From: Symbiodinium sp. CCMP2592
Lineage: Eukaryota; Sar; Dinophyceae; Suessiales; Symbiodiniaceae
Direction: 5' to 3'
Assembly: GCA_905221615.1 (NCBI GenBank)
Contig: CAJNDT010004724.1
Span: 310,001 to 374,000 of the forward strand
Length of the DNA: 64,000 nt
Shown one piece after another: positions 11,425-24,339 of this stretch. Under the pieces are notes generated by a model that searched no databases, had not been told where the DNA came from, and was given only the letters and a program-made list of their open reading frames with translations. Made by a program: the position numbers and the translations under genes. Every line of letters starts with the position of its first letter. Position 1 is the stretch's first letter.

Positions 11425-14400
11425 GTTGCAAATGAGATCATATGATCGCCGCAGCTCTTGGCGCAAGCTTAGCAGCACCACGGTGGCCTTCGTATCGGGC
11501 AGCGGCCAACGTGCGCTTCCTGCGATGGCTCGGCATGCGAAGAGCCGAGAGGGTGCACGAAGCGTTGATGCTCGAGGCTCGCATGGCTGCAGTTTGCTCA
11601 ACGATCAGCTCAGGTCTCGTACTTCTATGGACCCGCAGCTCCCAGAGCCGTACCTTGGTGTGCAACAGATTGATTATGATAATTCATTCTCGGCCCCTTT
11701 CCGTGGCAGCACAAAGCCTTCCCAGTCTCGGTTTCTCAAGGGTTTCTGAGGCGCCAGCCGTGGTGGCCATGCCGGTGAGGCAGTTGCCTTGGACCTCAGT
11801 TCAGTTAGATCACGGCAGTGTGCTTGTGGAGTCGGCTGGCTGCCTTCTTCGGGAGGTGCTGTAGTTTTGTGCGGGGGGGTTGAGCAAGGATCTACGTCGC
11901 TCCATGCGCTGCGGTGCCGCTGACACATGTGAACTGCCCGGTCCAGCTGGCCGGTTTGGAGCTTTTGCATCTAGGTGGCATGTTTTGCAAGCGGAATCTT
12001 GAATCCCGCCCGTGCGCAGGGCTTCGCCTGCAACTTCCCAGCCAAGGTGGTGCAGACCCTAGAGTGCATGCGTGCAGGCGGTGCGCCATGCAGCGTGACG
12101 ATTTGCTATCCACACTGGGAGCACCATGGAGCTGAGCGAAGAAATCTGAGGCCAATGTGCCCCTGGTACGACGGGTGCCTGCTGCCACCAGGCTCGCAGA
12201 TCACCGGACAGGGTTGAGAGAGAGCTTCGGGAAGCTCCTTGTGCAAGCTCGAAGTTATCATTGCTTGCGAAGTACATGTGCCTTTGCCTGCAACAGCTAG
12301 TTTTGGAAAGCGGTTATAGCCAGATGCCTTTTAAAGTTGAACCAGGCCCTTCATCCCTTGTCTGCCGCGAAAGGACTGCTCAATGCTGGTCCCACGAAAT
12401 CTGTTTCGATCTGCTTCCCGACCTTGTCAGGAGCACGTGTCCACGGTGGCCAAAGCCTGAGAAGAGTCGGCCAATAGAGTTTCAAATTGTAATTGCAGGG
12501 AGTGCAGGGTCCTCGGTTGCGCTGGCATGTTGTCGTCCCACACGGCTTTCCTTTTCCATCTTCCACGATGTCGAGGTGCAGACTGCGACGAAGACCGTCG
12601 TGTCTGCACCCAGGCGTGGCTGCATTATGTCACCAATTGTTGACGTGTTGCCCAGTGCGTCTTTGTCTCAAAGCCTGGCCAAAACGGGAACGTGACTCGC
12701 GAACACCTGGTTAGCGATGCAAAACACGGACGCACAGGGCAGACAAAACGACAGACAATGATTGGGATATCTGGGATTGTGGTGCTCGCCAACGACACAT
12801 GCGAAGGAGGGTGCAGGTGAGTGTCAATGGACACCAAGTTCAACAGGCTTGGAGTGAGTCTCGGGTCTCACGACTGCTTCCTCTCCGCTCTTTCGTGTGC
12901 TTTTCCCGTGCCAGATGCAGCTCAAGCATCTTGCCGGCAGAACCGACCCACGCGATGCACAGGCCTTCGGCTCCCACCGGTTTAGTGGGGCCGAACCTGG
13001 AGGTTCCCCTGAACAAGGCCGGGGTTCGAGCCGGGGCGCAACAGCTGTTTCAACTTTTGGTGTCTGCTTGCATTGACAAATTGACCACTTGCAGGGCAAC
13101 ATCTGTCTGGGGTTTGATAGCGGAATCTTGTGATCGCCTCTTCGCCAACTGCCTCTTTTTCAGGGGGTGGAGAAGCTCTCCCCGCAGGAGGCGCCACACC
13201 ATCGCTCTTGCGATGTTTCCGCTGATTGCGTGACTTGTCGAGGGATCTTGACAGGTGCACCAGCTCCTCGTTTCAGGGCAGGGCCACAGGCCCCTGACGC
13301 AGTTGGCAAAGGCCTTTCGGATGCGAAGACTACTTCAAGAACGCACCGAGGTGCGTGGTGGTGGATGTGCGGTCAGCCGACCGGGCCTCCGGCCACATCC
13401 AGGCCTTCAGGAACATTCGCGGATTTGTTTTAAAGTGGTGTGCGGAGGATCCCGTCTTGGTGTCCTGTCTCTCCGTCGCTGCAGGGCTCGGTGCACGAGC
13501 CCACCAGCTTCCAGGCTCCCCTTTTGAACCGGGCGGGGCCGCCAAGAGAGGGACTGCATGGACTGCATGGACTGGAAGTCGCTGGCGCCTCATCGCGTTG
13601 GACTGCTCGTGGTCGCGTGTAAGGTGCCGGAGCTGGTGGCAAAGTTCTCGAAGGAGAAGCTCGTGGCCAGCAGCTCGGGGTCGGTGCTCGTCGCATGTTG
13701 CGCTGCCTCTTGGATTCCACGTGCACAGCTGCTGAGATCTTCCACTGCCAGTACTCCATGCACCGTGGCCCCCAGCGGGACGCCAAGTTTGCCGCTATCG
13801 GCCATGCGACTGCAGCCATTCGTCATCGAGTTTGGTTGAAGAGGCTTCTTGGGTGGATATGTTATTGAACTGAATGCTTCAGGTCAACCGTCGGTCTGCA
13901 CTGAGGTTTGAAGTGCGTTTCAGAATAGCCGGTCTCAGATAGCACGGCAGGTGCGCGAACTGGTACCGCGAGCAGGCGCCGACCTCGCAGCGGGGCCCTC
14001 GGTCTCTGGAGAAATTCCGCAGGCCTTGTTTCCTTCAGTTGTGCATGTTGTGCTCTCACGTTAGTGGGTTGTATCCGACGAGTTCTGTCTGCGTTTGTCT
14101 GTTCAGCGGCCTTGCACAAGTTGCGCACTTCATGGTACAGATGCAGCACTTTCTCTGTGTGGTTTTGGCGATAACACAAATGATGCAATGACGCTAGCAA
14201 CCACGGCCGCATGGTGCAACGCAGCATTGGCATTTTTGGATTGAGTTGCATTGCCATACCGCTGATTCCGGACAAACGGCAGAAGCCAAAGTGTATGCAT
14301 GCGCGTGTCGTCGCATCGGCGGTGGCATACCGGTGTGCTCCGACCTTCGGCGTCGTTTGTCTTCGGATTACCCTCAACCATCCTCAACCTGATGCGAGTA

Positions 14401-15900
14401 GCTGTTCACACGAAGGCGAGTGGCCGTGATGGAGGGAGGCTTCCGCGGCTGGGAGCGCCAGCGATTGCCAGCGGGGAGCCTCAGCCTTCGCGAAGGGAAG
14501 GATGCAGTGCTGCTTCAGGGAGTGTACGCACGTGGTATGTCGCAGTAGGCGTCGCAGAATGTTGCAGAAAGATGAAGCTTAAGGGTTTCTTGATTTCTGT
14601 TGACCAGAATTTTTCCGAGCGTTCTGCATGGACTGCATGGAGTCGGACCTGTGTACTGCTGTGCACTGGCCGACTGCAGGTCGTCCGCGAGAAGCCCATG
14701 GATGCTGATGGGCAGGCCTGGTGCACCCATCTGCGACTGGTCGATGCTGTTTCATCATGCCAGCACAAACACAGTTGAAGGCTTGAGGATGTTGAAGCTG
14801 GAGTGGCATGCGCACTGCTGCAGTGCGACGCTCTTTGGCATGTACGGCCTGTTTCGGAGCCAGACCGCCAGGCGAAAGCAGACAGTTATGCGCTCTCGAT
14901 GGGCAGGCGGGTGGCAGGCAAGGCTTCGTCTCGGTTCTATTGGACGATCTATGATGGGCTCGCGGTGCTTCGACGTGTTTCGTGCCCAGATGGCAGGTGC
15001 TGGGGCGTGAGGCTGCAGCAGTCCTGCGATCCCATTTCTTGTAGATGGATTGAAGAATTTGCCAGTGCTGGTGGCTGAGATGTGGCCAAGCGGACATCAG
15101 TTGCTCAAGACGGCTGCACTGCCCGGCGAATCGCGCTGGGCATTGGTCATCGAATAGTCCCATCTAGGCTGCGGCATCAGTGGTTCTTGAAAGAGATGCT
15201 TGCAGCCTTTCTGAGCCTTACGCTCATTTTTTCTTACCCCTAGCCAGAGCCCGCGGTAGCAGATCAGATGTGGCAAGTCGGATGTGAGGTGTAGTTTTGA
15301 CATTGGCAGTGTCAAGCAGCATTCCCAAGGGCGAACTTGCTGGGGCGGGCTGTTTACTTGCTATTGCCGGTGAAGAACGCTGGGTTCTCCGAGAACTCGA
15401 CTATCCCGCTGCGAAGGAAAACAAGCCGAAAGGAGTGGTTCTGACGGGCGGTTGGCCCAGTCTCTAATGGTACCCACCTGCGACGTTAAGCGGCATAAGG
15501 TCCCGTTTCGAGTTTCGCGATCCCGTGCGAGTGGCGATTCAACATGCTGTGGCACTTTGTGGAACTGGGTGTCAACCTGTTTCCCATTGTGCCGTTTCAG
15601 TGGTTCCTTCGAGTAAACGGGATCTTCAAGGGGGAGGTCGTTAATCATCGGCTTTGCAGGCCGGTGGATGGTCCGTGCATGAGCTGGAGAATGGAAGAGA
15701 TATCTCTCGGAGCTTCTGGCCAGGACGCCGGCCCACTTCGTGCATTCTGATGGAAGCGTTTGCACAGCTGCCGAGCTGCGTGATCGAGAGCGGCCCTTGC
15801 TCCGATAATTTCAGTGCTAGCACGAGTCTGACTTAGGGGGAGGTGAACCGGAACGTTGAGGGCGTGCCATGGTAAAGAGGCTTGGGGCAATCTAGTCTAG
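11425..15900 (+). repeat. Tandem gene unit 2
   Basis: Near-identical copy of unit 1. Differences are scattered substitutions and small indels, for example extra bases near 11,800-11,825 and around 14,320-14,345. The 3' part (15,100-15,890) matches unit 3 rather than unit 1 most closely (6,460-base offset), so this part has been homogenised with, or copied together with, the next unit. Confidence 0.85.
13164..14476 (+). CDS. Cdc25/ACR2-type rhodanese phosphatase domain, copy 2
   Basis: Same exon chain as copy 1, shifted by 4,551 bases up to the catalytic loop: GVEKL at 13164, Asp-Val-Arg exon 13351-13402, P-loop exon IFHCQYSMHRGPQR at 13737-13778, and VAVMEGGFRGWE at 14420-14455. All motif residues equal those of copy 1. 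It is a recent duplicate, and nothing in the motif exons is broken. Confidence 0.7.
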
Positions 15901-16003
15901 TTCCAGAAGGTGGAGCGTCGTTTGCCGAGTTGCCGCTGTGCTCCTCAGAACACGGCATTCCGCTGATCTATATCGACGAGGGTGCGAACATATCTGGGCG
16001 CCG

Positions 16004-16044
16004 CACATCCACGTCAAACAGCTGGAAAGCAATGCGAACTGCAG
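16004..16044 (+). CDS. Exon-like segment HIHVKQLESNANC, family unknown
   Basis: Encodes HIHVKQLESNANC ending at CTGCAG. Copies lie at 22464 and 28899. The 9.26 kb repeat carries diverged versions reading HVEELESDANC (about 44994 and 54252) and IHVEELESNANC (about 63327). Substitutions are conservative in this frame (K/E, Q/E, N/D), which suggests past selection on protein. It stands shortly upstream of the YYY-type exon. Confidence 0.4.
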
Positions 16045-16175
16045 TAAGAAGCATTGCTTAGCCTTAACTAGACGTGGTAGCAATGGCTCGCAACGTGAAG
16101 GGCCCAGACCGGCTGATGTTGCACCAAGTGCTAGGAGAACAAATGCCTGCGGCATGCTCAAGAATGTGCGCTGAG

Positions 16176-16226
16176 GTTCCATACTACTACGCGCCCACGG
16201 CGCCGATGGCCGTGCCTTGGTGCAAC
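16176..16226 (+). CDS. Exon-like segment YYY...AVPWCN, family unknown
   Basis: The segment follows CTGAG| and encodes VPYYYAPTAPMAVPWCN. Twelve copies start at 7090, 11614, 16176, 22636, 29067, 38214, 40675, 45188, 49931, 54446, 59188 and 63527. They share the pattern V-S/P-Y-Y/F-Y-x-P/A-x-A/V-P-R-A-V-P-W. In several units a stop codon follows within two codons, so this could be a C-terminal exon, or an exon whose donor lies just before the stop. The aromatic/proline pattern was not recognised as a known domain. Confidence 0.5.
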
Positions 16227-16443
16227 GGATGATTCATGAAGCATCGGGACCTCCTCCTCCCCTGCCGGGCTGAAGGGCCTTGCCAGTCTCGCTTCTCCTC
16301 TTTCGCTTCTTCTCCGTCGTGTGGGAGGCGCCGGCTGTCATGACCATGCCTATGAGGCAGTGCTTGCCTCGGGCCAGGGCAGAAATCTCGCGGAGTCGAC
16401 TTGTGGGAGATGTCGCAGTTTTGGCGAGTGAGGGTTGCGCAAG

Positions 16444-16540
16444 GATCTATGTCGTGCCTCGCACTGTTGTGCCGCCGACACCAGCGCCCTACACGGCCCA
16501 CCTGGCTGGCTTTGAGCTGATGCTCCTAGCGGGCATGTTT
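16444..16540 (+). CDS. Exon-like segment RIYVVPRTVVP, family unknown
   Basis: The segment starts after GCGCAAG| and encodes RIYVVPRTVVPPTPAPYTAH and onward to a hydrophobic end (AGFELMLLAGMF) before a stop at 16541. Related versions lie near 7337 (RIYVAPCAAVP), 11888, 22904, 29335, 40960 (RIYMMPHVLVP), 45455 (RIYVVPRAVVP), 50217, 54713, 59469 and 63778. The frame is held for the first 12 or so residues in all. The tail varies. Confidence 0.4.
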
Positions 16541-17879
16541 TGACAGCGGACTCTTAAAATCTTGTTCGTGCATCTTGGTCAGTCCTTCTGGCCCCATTTT
16601 CCGGCCCAGCCTGTGCATGCCCCAGAGAGCGTGCAAGTTTGCTGGCATTCTGGCGCGACTGATGTGCGGACATGCAGCCTGACGGGTAGCTGCTCATGAT
16701 ACCATTGAGCTGAGAGCTGAAATCTGAGGTTAACGTGCCCCTAGCGCGACCAGTGGCCCCGCAGCTTACCCCTGTGGCACAGTGCCTCGGCAAACTCTCG
16801 GCTGAGGAATGAATTGCTTTGTCGAGAAGGGTGCAAGCCCGATTTGTCATGCTCTTGCATTGGACATGTCTTGTCATGACGTGCCATAACATTGCCTGGG
16901 TGGTAGCCATCATTCGAACACTGTGACAGATTCTGATCTGTTTGACTGAGAAGCAGGCCGCTGGCACCTGGCCCGCCGAAGATGGACTGCCCTACCTACT
17001 GTTGTCTGTGTTGCCTGCTTCCAGCTGCTTGCCCAGTGCGTTCCTCAGGAGCACGCCCACGCCCCCATGGCCAGGAACTGAGAAGATCCGCTTAACGGAG
17101 CCAGTGCCGGTCTTTGGCTCTGCTGACACGTTGTCCTCCCATCCTCCCCGTTTTTCGAGGTGCAGTGGACGACCCAGCCGGTGGTGTCTGCGCCCAGGAC
17201 TGGCTTGATCTCTGTGCATCTTACGGTGTTTGGGAAGTTTGACATCGCCCACGCAGCTATGACTTGAAAACCCTCGGCATCACGTTCTGTGGGTACATGT
17301 TGATGGCAGCATCGTTGCATTCGTACTTCTTGTATTACACCCTGATGCTCCGTCCCCTCTGGAATAGGGTGCTTGCCCGGCTTTTGTCATGCTGTCGCGT
17401 TGGACGTATGCAGTCATGACATGCACACATGCCATGCCATAATATTGCCTCATTTTCATTCGAAAGCTCTGCCAGATCTGATTCGGATGTATTCAAACTT
17501 GAAGCAGGACGTTGCCCGCTGGCCCGCCAAAGATGGACCGCCCTGCCCATGTTGTCTATGTTGCTTGCTTCCAGCTGCTTCCTCAGTGCGGTCCTCAGGA
17601 GTGCATCTATGCCTCCAGGGCCAGGAGCTGAGAAGATCCGGTTGACTGAGTCAGTGCCCGGCTTCCTCAGCTGCGCTGACGCTTTGTCCTCCCATCCTTG
17701 ACGACGTCGAGGTGCAGACAGCGACGAAGACCGTCGTGTCCGCGCCCAGGACTGGCTGCAGAGAGTCGGAAGCCCATGCCTTAATCTGTCTTTGAAGTCG
17801 AAGCAGGAGCTTTGTGCCTGGGCCTCCGACGAAGGACTGCCCTATGCCGGTTGGCACGATCGGTTCGCTTCATTCTTGC

Positions 17880-18600
17880 TCCTCAGGCTTGCAATCATGA
17901 ACTGCGCACCACGCAATGTCAGCATGATCACGCATAATTTCTTCAGCATCCTGTTGCAACTGAAAGAAACTTTGTACCAGCTGGGAGTAGCCCGGAAGAA
18001 CCTGACTAATCTGACGAGCTGTAGACTTAGCAACCATATCAACTATCCCGTTATACCACACAAGACACCGCTCAACTCCCTGAAGTTGCTTCCAATCCTG
18101 ATGAGCTTTGACCCTTACGATATGAAAATTCTGCACATCAGCCCCGAGAACAGCATTTAAGACAAAACAGCCAGCAGTCCAAGTTTGTTTGAGGCAGCTG
18201 GGCATTTACACCCTGCCTGAGCTGTTGAAGGATGGCACAAGCCACCTGAACTACATATTTAGAGTTGGGATAAATGCTGGCCCGTCGAAATGCGGAACAT
18301 GCAACAGCAGCAGCCAGAATCTCAGCACGATCAACATATTGATCATCTGACGGCACAAAATGCCCCTCCAAACTACTTCATGATCCCAGGATCCTTCGCT
18401 AAATTCACCGCCGAGCCGCTAACCGAGTTAACGGAAACTTGGGATGAAGACAAGAACCGTCAGTGAAAAGCGCAACAGGAGTCTCGTTGAACACTCTACG
18501 GAAAGCCTATACCATCAAGATGACCTAGTACAAGTCTGCATAAGGGTAGTTCGGGCCACAAGCCATAAAAGCGACCTGAGTCTGGAATGTCAGGCCAAAT
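17880..18600 (-). mobile_element. Retrotransposon RNase H relic, copy 1
   Basis: Read on the minus strand from high to low coordinates, the sequence gives the RNase H order. LFTDGSC comes first, with Asp at 18459-18461. Next is RAEILAA, with Glu at 18321-18323, then YPNSKYVV, where the expected catalytic Asp is Asn at 18264-18266. VKAHQDW and NGIVDMVAK follow. At least two frameshifts separate these blocks, after LTRLAA and before the VQNFHIVRVKAHQ part. No reverse transcriptase core was found, so this is the dead 3' piece of a retroelement. It is inserted between two exon repeats of unit 3 and lies opposite to the host gene. Confidence 0.75.
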
Positions 18601-19438
18601 GCCGGAGTTGACGCCACAAGCAAGCCTGCCAGGACCCTGTGCACACCTCCATGGCCAGGACCCGAGAACATCCATCATCCATCGGAGTTTGAAGGAGGCA
18701 GTGCCGGTCCTCCTCGGCTGTGCTGGCGGGTTGTGTCGCGGCTTTCATTTTCCTCATTCTAGATGTCGAGGTGCAGGCGACGACAAAGACCTTCGCGTCT
18801 GCACCCAGGCCTGTCTCGATCTCCATGCTCCATGACAGTCGCTGAGAATAAAGATGCTAGCGACTGCGAAGGAGAGGCCCGCTGAGCACGTAAATGATTG
18901 ATGACCTGCAGGCGGTTGTCATGAAGCCCAAGTTGGGATCGCTGCCACTGCATCAGCAATGCAAAACACACGGACGCTCCGGATGCTCCGGGCAAGAACG
19001 AATTGGAGCATCTGGACTACGAGACTCGCTTGCGACCACCAGCAGAGGGCGGCGCCGAATGGCATCAGACGCTGACTGAGTTCAACAGGATCGGAGTGAA
19101 CATGGCACAGGCGACCTGAAAGCCACATTCAGGGTTCGCACTGCGCGTACACACGCGCTCAAGCAGTTGCAAGTGGCGTAAAGATTGGACATTAATTTTT
19201 CGAACTTAGCACTTCAACGTCTCAGCTCTTCGAGGCCTTTGCCAGTGACAAGATGTGGATTTCTATCCTGGATGCGGCTCGAGCGTCTTGCGGACAGAAC
19301 CAACCTGTACACAGGCCAGCGGCTTGCGCCGGTTTGGTGGGGCCGAATCTCGAAGTGCCACTTCAGAAGGACGGCCACGACCATGGTGCAAAAGCTGGTT
19401 GAAGCATACTCTTCACGTTATGTGTATGTCTGTGCAAG

Positions 19439-20913
19439 GGCGTCGAGAAGATCTCAGCTGAGGAGGCACACTTGCAGAGCTGCCACTGGAAGTACTAGGA
19501 AAGTACCCGTTGTCAAGTTGTGTCTTTGCAACAGCCGGGCGACAGACAGGAGTGCTGGCGCCTGTTCGTTGACCCTGTCACGTTGTGAAGCATCTTGCCT
19601 CCAGGTGCACAAGCTCCTCGAGGCAGGGCTGCCTGCCTCTCAGAACTGGGCGACCAGCCCGTGGCGAAGTTAGCAAAGGCCTTTCGGATGCGAAGATTAC
19701 TCCAACGAAGCACCGAGGTGCTTGCTCATTGACGTGCGCGGGGATGATCGTGCCTCTGGCCACATCGAGGCCTTGTCAGCAAGAATCGCGGATTTGTTGT
19801 TTCGCACCGGGTGTCTGGAGGGAGTCCGTGTGTCTCGTCCCTCGACGGCTCCAGGGCTCGGTGCACGAGCCCACCAGCTTCCAGGCACCCCTTTTGAATC
19901 GGGCGGGGCCGCCAAGAGAGGGAGTGGGTGCTCCGACCGGAAGCATGGGGTGTAGAATTCGTGACCGAGCTTGTCTGTTGAATCTGCTAGTGAGGTGCCG
20001 GAGCTGGTGGCCAAATTCTCCAAGGAGAAGCTCGTGGCCAGCAGCTCAGGTCCGTGCTTGTCGCATGTGGCGCTGCAGAGCTTTGGCGATTCGTCTGTGG
20101 CAGTCCCTTCCGAATCTATGTGCACTGGATGCGACCACCGCCCGTCTGCTGAGATCTTCCATTGCCAATATTCCCTGCACCGTGGCCCTCAGCGGGAAGC
20201 CAAGTCCACTGTTATGGGCTGGTCTGGAGCCTTCGATTTTTGTGGGACTGGTGTCGTAGCTTTCGAAGGACGTGTTTGTCAAGTGTCTGGGCATGTGTGG
20301 CTTCTGTACGTAGACCGTTCACACTGGAGGGCTGTTGGAGTGGCCGCAGGTTGAAGCGAGTTTCAGGATAGCCGATCTTAGCAGACACGGCAGGTGCGCG
20401 AACTGGTATCGCGAGCAGGCACCTCCGACACAGCTGGGGACTCGGTCTCCGGATGAATTTCGCAGCTGTCCTTTCCTTCACACGTTTTGTGGTGCTGGCT
20501 TCCTGCAGGGGTGACTCCGTTGAACATGCCTGTGCAAGCTGCGCAGTTTCGCAGTCATGCAGTGCACCGTCAGCACGCCGTCAATAATTTGTGTCAGGCT
20601 TTTTCTACAACGAGTGACGGTGTCGTGTTACGAAACTAGGAAAGGCGAGCTGGCGGAACTTTGCAGCCTCTTCGGCTGACCCGATGAACGTAGTTTAGTA
20701 GGGTCCCAAAGTCCTGAAGCTTCAGATCCGCGCTTCCGGAGACTGCACGGTCGTGGTTGAGGAAAGAAGGAAGCATGTTGCCCGTCGCAGCATCGTATCG
20801 TACGATTAGCATTGCTCGTCCTCGGAGTTCTCGACCTGATGCGAGTGGCTGCTCACCGGAAGGCGCGTGGCCGTCCTCGAGGGAGGCTTCCGCGGCTGGG
20901 AAGGACAGCGTCT
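19439..20913 (+). CDS. Cdc25/ACR2-type rhodanese phosphatase domain, copy 3
   Basis: Exon chain: GVEKISAEEAH (19439), LLIDVRGDDRASGHIE (19718-19769), GSVHEPTSFQ (from 19855), VPELVAKFSKEKLV (19995-20036), IFHCQYSLHRGPQR (20154-20195), VRELVSRA (20394-20418) and VAVLEGGFRGWE (20867-20902). The catalytic loop is complete. A further exon candidate, VHKLLEAGLPASQN, lies near 19,600 between the first two and would fill the helix before the Asp-Val-Arg strand. The |GC donors after GHIE, SFQ and KLV are kept. Compared with copy 1, the loop has Leu for Met and the strand reads RGDD for RSAD, so the copies have diverged at protein level outside the catalytic residues. Confidence 0.72.
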
Positions 20914-23900
20914 TTCGGCAGGGAGCCTCAGCTTTCGTGGATGGAAGGGTGCCGTGTTGCTTCAGGGAGCATATATGCACGTGGTATGTCGCAGTAGGCG
21001 TCGCAGCATGTTGCAGAGAGCTGAAGCTTCAGGATTTCTTGATTGCCGGCCCGAGTTTTTCAGTGTGTTCTGCATAGAATCGGACATGTGGACCTGTGCG
21101 CTGGCCGACTGCAGGTGGTCCGCGAGAAGGCAATGGATGCCCATGGGCAGGCCTGGTGCACCCATCTGCGACAGGTCGATGCTTTTTCATCATGCCAGCA
21201 CAAACACAGTTGCAGGATGTCGAAGGCTTGAGGGTGTTGAAGCTGGAGTGGCATGCACATGCATGGGCATTGCTGTCGTGCGACGCTCTTTAGCATATCC
21301 GGCCTGTTTCGGAGCCAGACCGCCAGGCGAAGGCAGACCTGTACGCGCTCTCGATGGGCAGGCGTGTGGCAGGCAAGGCTTCGTTGCGGTTCTATTGGAC
21401 AATCTTACTTTGATGGGCTCGCGGTGCTTCGACATGTTTCGTGCCCAGATGGCAGGTGCTGGGGCGTGAGGCTGCAGCAGTCCTGCGTTCCTATTACTTG
21501 TAGACGGATTGAAGAATTTGCCAGTGCTGGTGGCTGAGATGTGGCCAAGCGGACATCAGTTGCTCAAGACGGTTGCACTGCCCGGCCAATCGCGCTGGGC
21601 ATTGGTCATCGAATAGTCCCATCTAGGCTGCGGCATCAGTGGTTCTTGAAAGAGATTGCTTGCAGCCTTTCTGAGCCTTACGCTCATTTTTTCTTACCCC
21701 TAGCCAGAGCCCGGGGTAGCAGATCAGATGTGGCAAGTCGGATGTGAGGTGTAGTTTTGACATTGGCAGTGTCAAGCAGCATTCCCAAGGGCGAACTTGC
21801 TGGGGCGGGCTGTTTACTTGCTATTGCCGGTGAAGAACGCTGGGTTCTCCGAGAACTCGACTATCCCGCTGCGAAGGAAAACAAGCCGAAAGGAGTGGTT
21901 CTGACGGGCGGTTGGCCCAGTCTCTAATGGTACCCACCTGCGACGTTAAGCGGCATAAGGTCCCGTTTCGAGTTTCGCGATCCCGTGCGAGTGGCGATTC
22001 AACATGCTGTGGCACTTTGTGGAACTGGGTGTCAACCTGTTTCCCATTGTGCCGTTTCAGTGGTTCCTTCGAGTAAACGGGATCTTCAAGGGGGAGGTCG
22101 TTAATCATCGGCTTTGCAGGCCGGTGGATGGTCCGTGCATGAGCTGGAGAATGGAAGAGATATCTCTCGGAGCTTCTGGCCAGGACGCCGGCCCACTTCG
22201 TGCATTCTGATGGAAGCGTTTGCACAGCTGCCGAGCTGCGTGATCGAGAGCGGCCCTTGCTCCGATAATTTCAGTGCTAGCACGAGTCTGACTTAGGGGG
22301 AGGTGAACCGGAACGTGGAGGGCGTGCCATGGTAAAGAGGCTTGGGGCAATCTAGTCTAGTTCCAGAAGCCGGGTGTCGTTTGCCGAGTTGCCGCTGTGC
22401 TCCTCAGAACATGGCATTCCGCATGATCCATATCGACGAGGGTGCGAACAGATCTGGGCGCCGCACATCCACGTCAAACAGCTGGAAAGCAATGCGAACT
22501 GCAGGAAGAAGCATTGCTTAGCCTTAACTAGACGTGGTAGCAATGGCTCGCAACGTGAAGGGCCCAGACCGGCTGATGTTGCACCAAGTGCTAGGAGAAC
22601 AAATGCCTGCGGCATGCTCAAGAATGTGCGCTGAGGTTCCATACTACTACGCGCCCACGGCGCCGATGGCCGTGCCTTGGTGCAACGGATGATTCATGAA
22701 GCATCGGGACCTCCTCCTCCCCTGCCGGGCTGAAGGGCCTTGCCAGTCTCGCTTCTCCTCTTTCGCTTCTTCTCCGTCGTGTGGGAGGCGCCGGCTGTCA
22801 TGACCATGCCTATGAGGCAGTGCTTGCCTCGGGCCAGGGCAGAAATCTCGCGGAGTCGACTTGTGGGAGATGTCGCAGTTTTGGCGAGTGAGGGTTGCGC
22901 AAGGATCTATGTCGTGCCTCGCACTGTTGTGCCGCCGACACCAGCGCCCTACACGGCCCACCTGGCTGGCTTTGAGCTGATGCTCCTAGCGGGCATGTTT
23001 TGACAGCGGACTCTTAAAATCTTGTTCGTGCATCTTGGTCAGTCCTTCTGGCCCCATTTTCCGGCCCAGCCTGTGCATGCCCCAGAGAGCGTGCAAGTTT
23101 GCTGGCATTCTGGCGCGGCTGATGTGCGGACGTGCAGCCTGACGGGTAGCTGCTCATGATACCATTGAGCTGAGAGCTGAAATCTGAGGTTAACGTGCCC
23201 CTAGCGCGACCAGTGGCCCCGCAGCTTACCCCTGTGGCACAGTGCCTCGGCAAACTCTCGGCTGAGGAATGAATTGCTTTGTCGAGAAGGGTGCAAGCCC
23301 GATTTGTCATGCTCTTGCATTGGACATGTCTTGTCATGACGTGCCATAACATTGCCTGGGTGGTAGCCATCATTCGAACACTGTGACAGATTCTGATCTG
23401 TTTGACTGAGAAGCAGGCCGCTGGCACCTGGCCCGCCGAAGATGGACTGCCCTACCTACTGTTGTCTGCGTTGCCTGCTTCCAGCTGCTTGCCCAGTGCG
23501 TTCCTCAGGAGCACGCCCACGCCCCCATGGCCAGGAACTGAGAAGATCCGCTTAACGGAGCCAGTGCCGGTCTTTGGCTCTGCTGACGCGTTGTCCTCCC
23601 ATCCTCCCCGTTTTTCGAGGTGCAGTGGACGACCCAGCCGGTGGTGTCTGCGCCCAGGACTGGCTTGATCTCTGTGCATCTTACGGTGTTTGGGAAGTTT
23701 AACATCGCCCACGCAGCTATGACTTGAAAACCCTCGGCATCACGTTCTGTGGGTACATGTTGATGGCAGCATCGTTGCATTCGTACTTCTTGTATTACAC
23801 CCTGATGCTCCGTCCCCTCTGGAATAGGGTGCTTGCCCGGCTTTTGTCATGCTGTCGCGTTGGACGTATGCAGTCATGACATGCACACATGCCATGCCAT

Positions 23901-24339
23901 AATATTGCCTCATTTTCATTCGAAAGCTCTGCCAGATCTGATTCGGATGTATTCAAACTTGAAGCAGGACGTTGCCCGCTGGCCCGCCAAAGATGGACCG
24001 CCCTGCCCATGTTGTCTATGTTGCTTGCTTCCAGCTGCTTCCTCAGTGCGGTCCTCAGGAGTGCATCTATGCCTCCAGGGCCGGGAACTGAGAAGATCCG
24101 GTTGACGGAGTCAGTGCCCGGCTTCCTCAGCTGCGCTGACGCTTTGTCCTCCCATCCTTGACGACGTCGAGGTGCAGACAGCGACGAAGACCGTCGTGTC
24201 CGCGCCCAGGACTGGCTGCAGAGAGTCGGAAGCCCATGCCTTAATCTGTCTTTGAAGTCGAAGCAGGAGCTTTGTGCCTGGGCCTCCGACGAAGGACTGC
24301 CCTATGCCGGTTGGCACGATCGGTTCGCTTCATTCTTGC

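Larger units (their letters stand above)
15905..22362 (+). repeat. Tandem gene unit 3 (6.46 kb type)
   Basis: Longer unit with the same order of segments as unit 1, but with three copies of the palindromic 38-nt segment (17160, 17712, 18771) and a minus-strand retroelement relic inserted between the second and third. It is repeated as unit 4 at +6,460 to +6,471. Confidence 0.85.
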
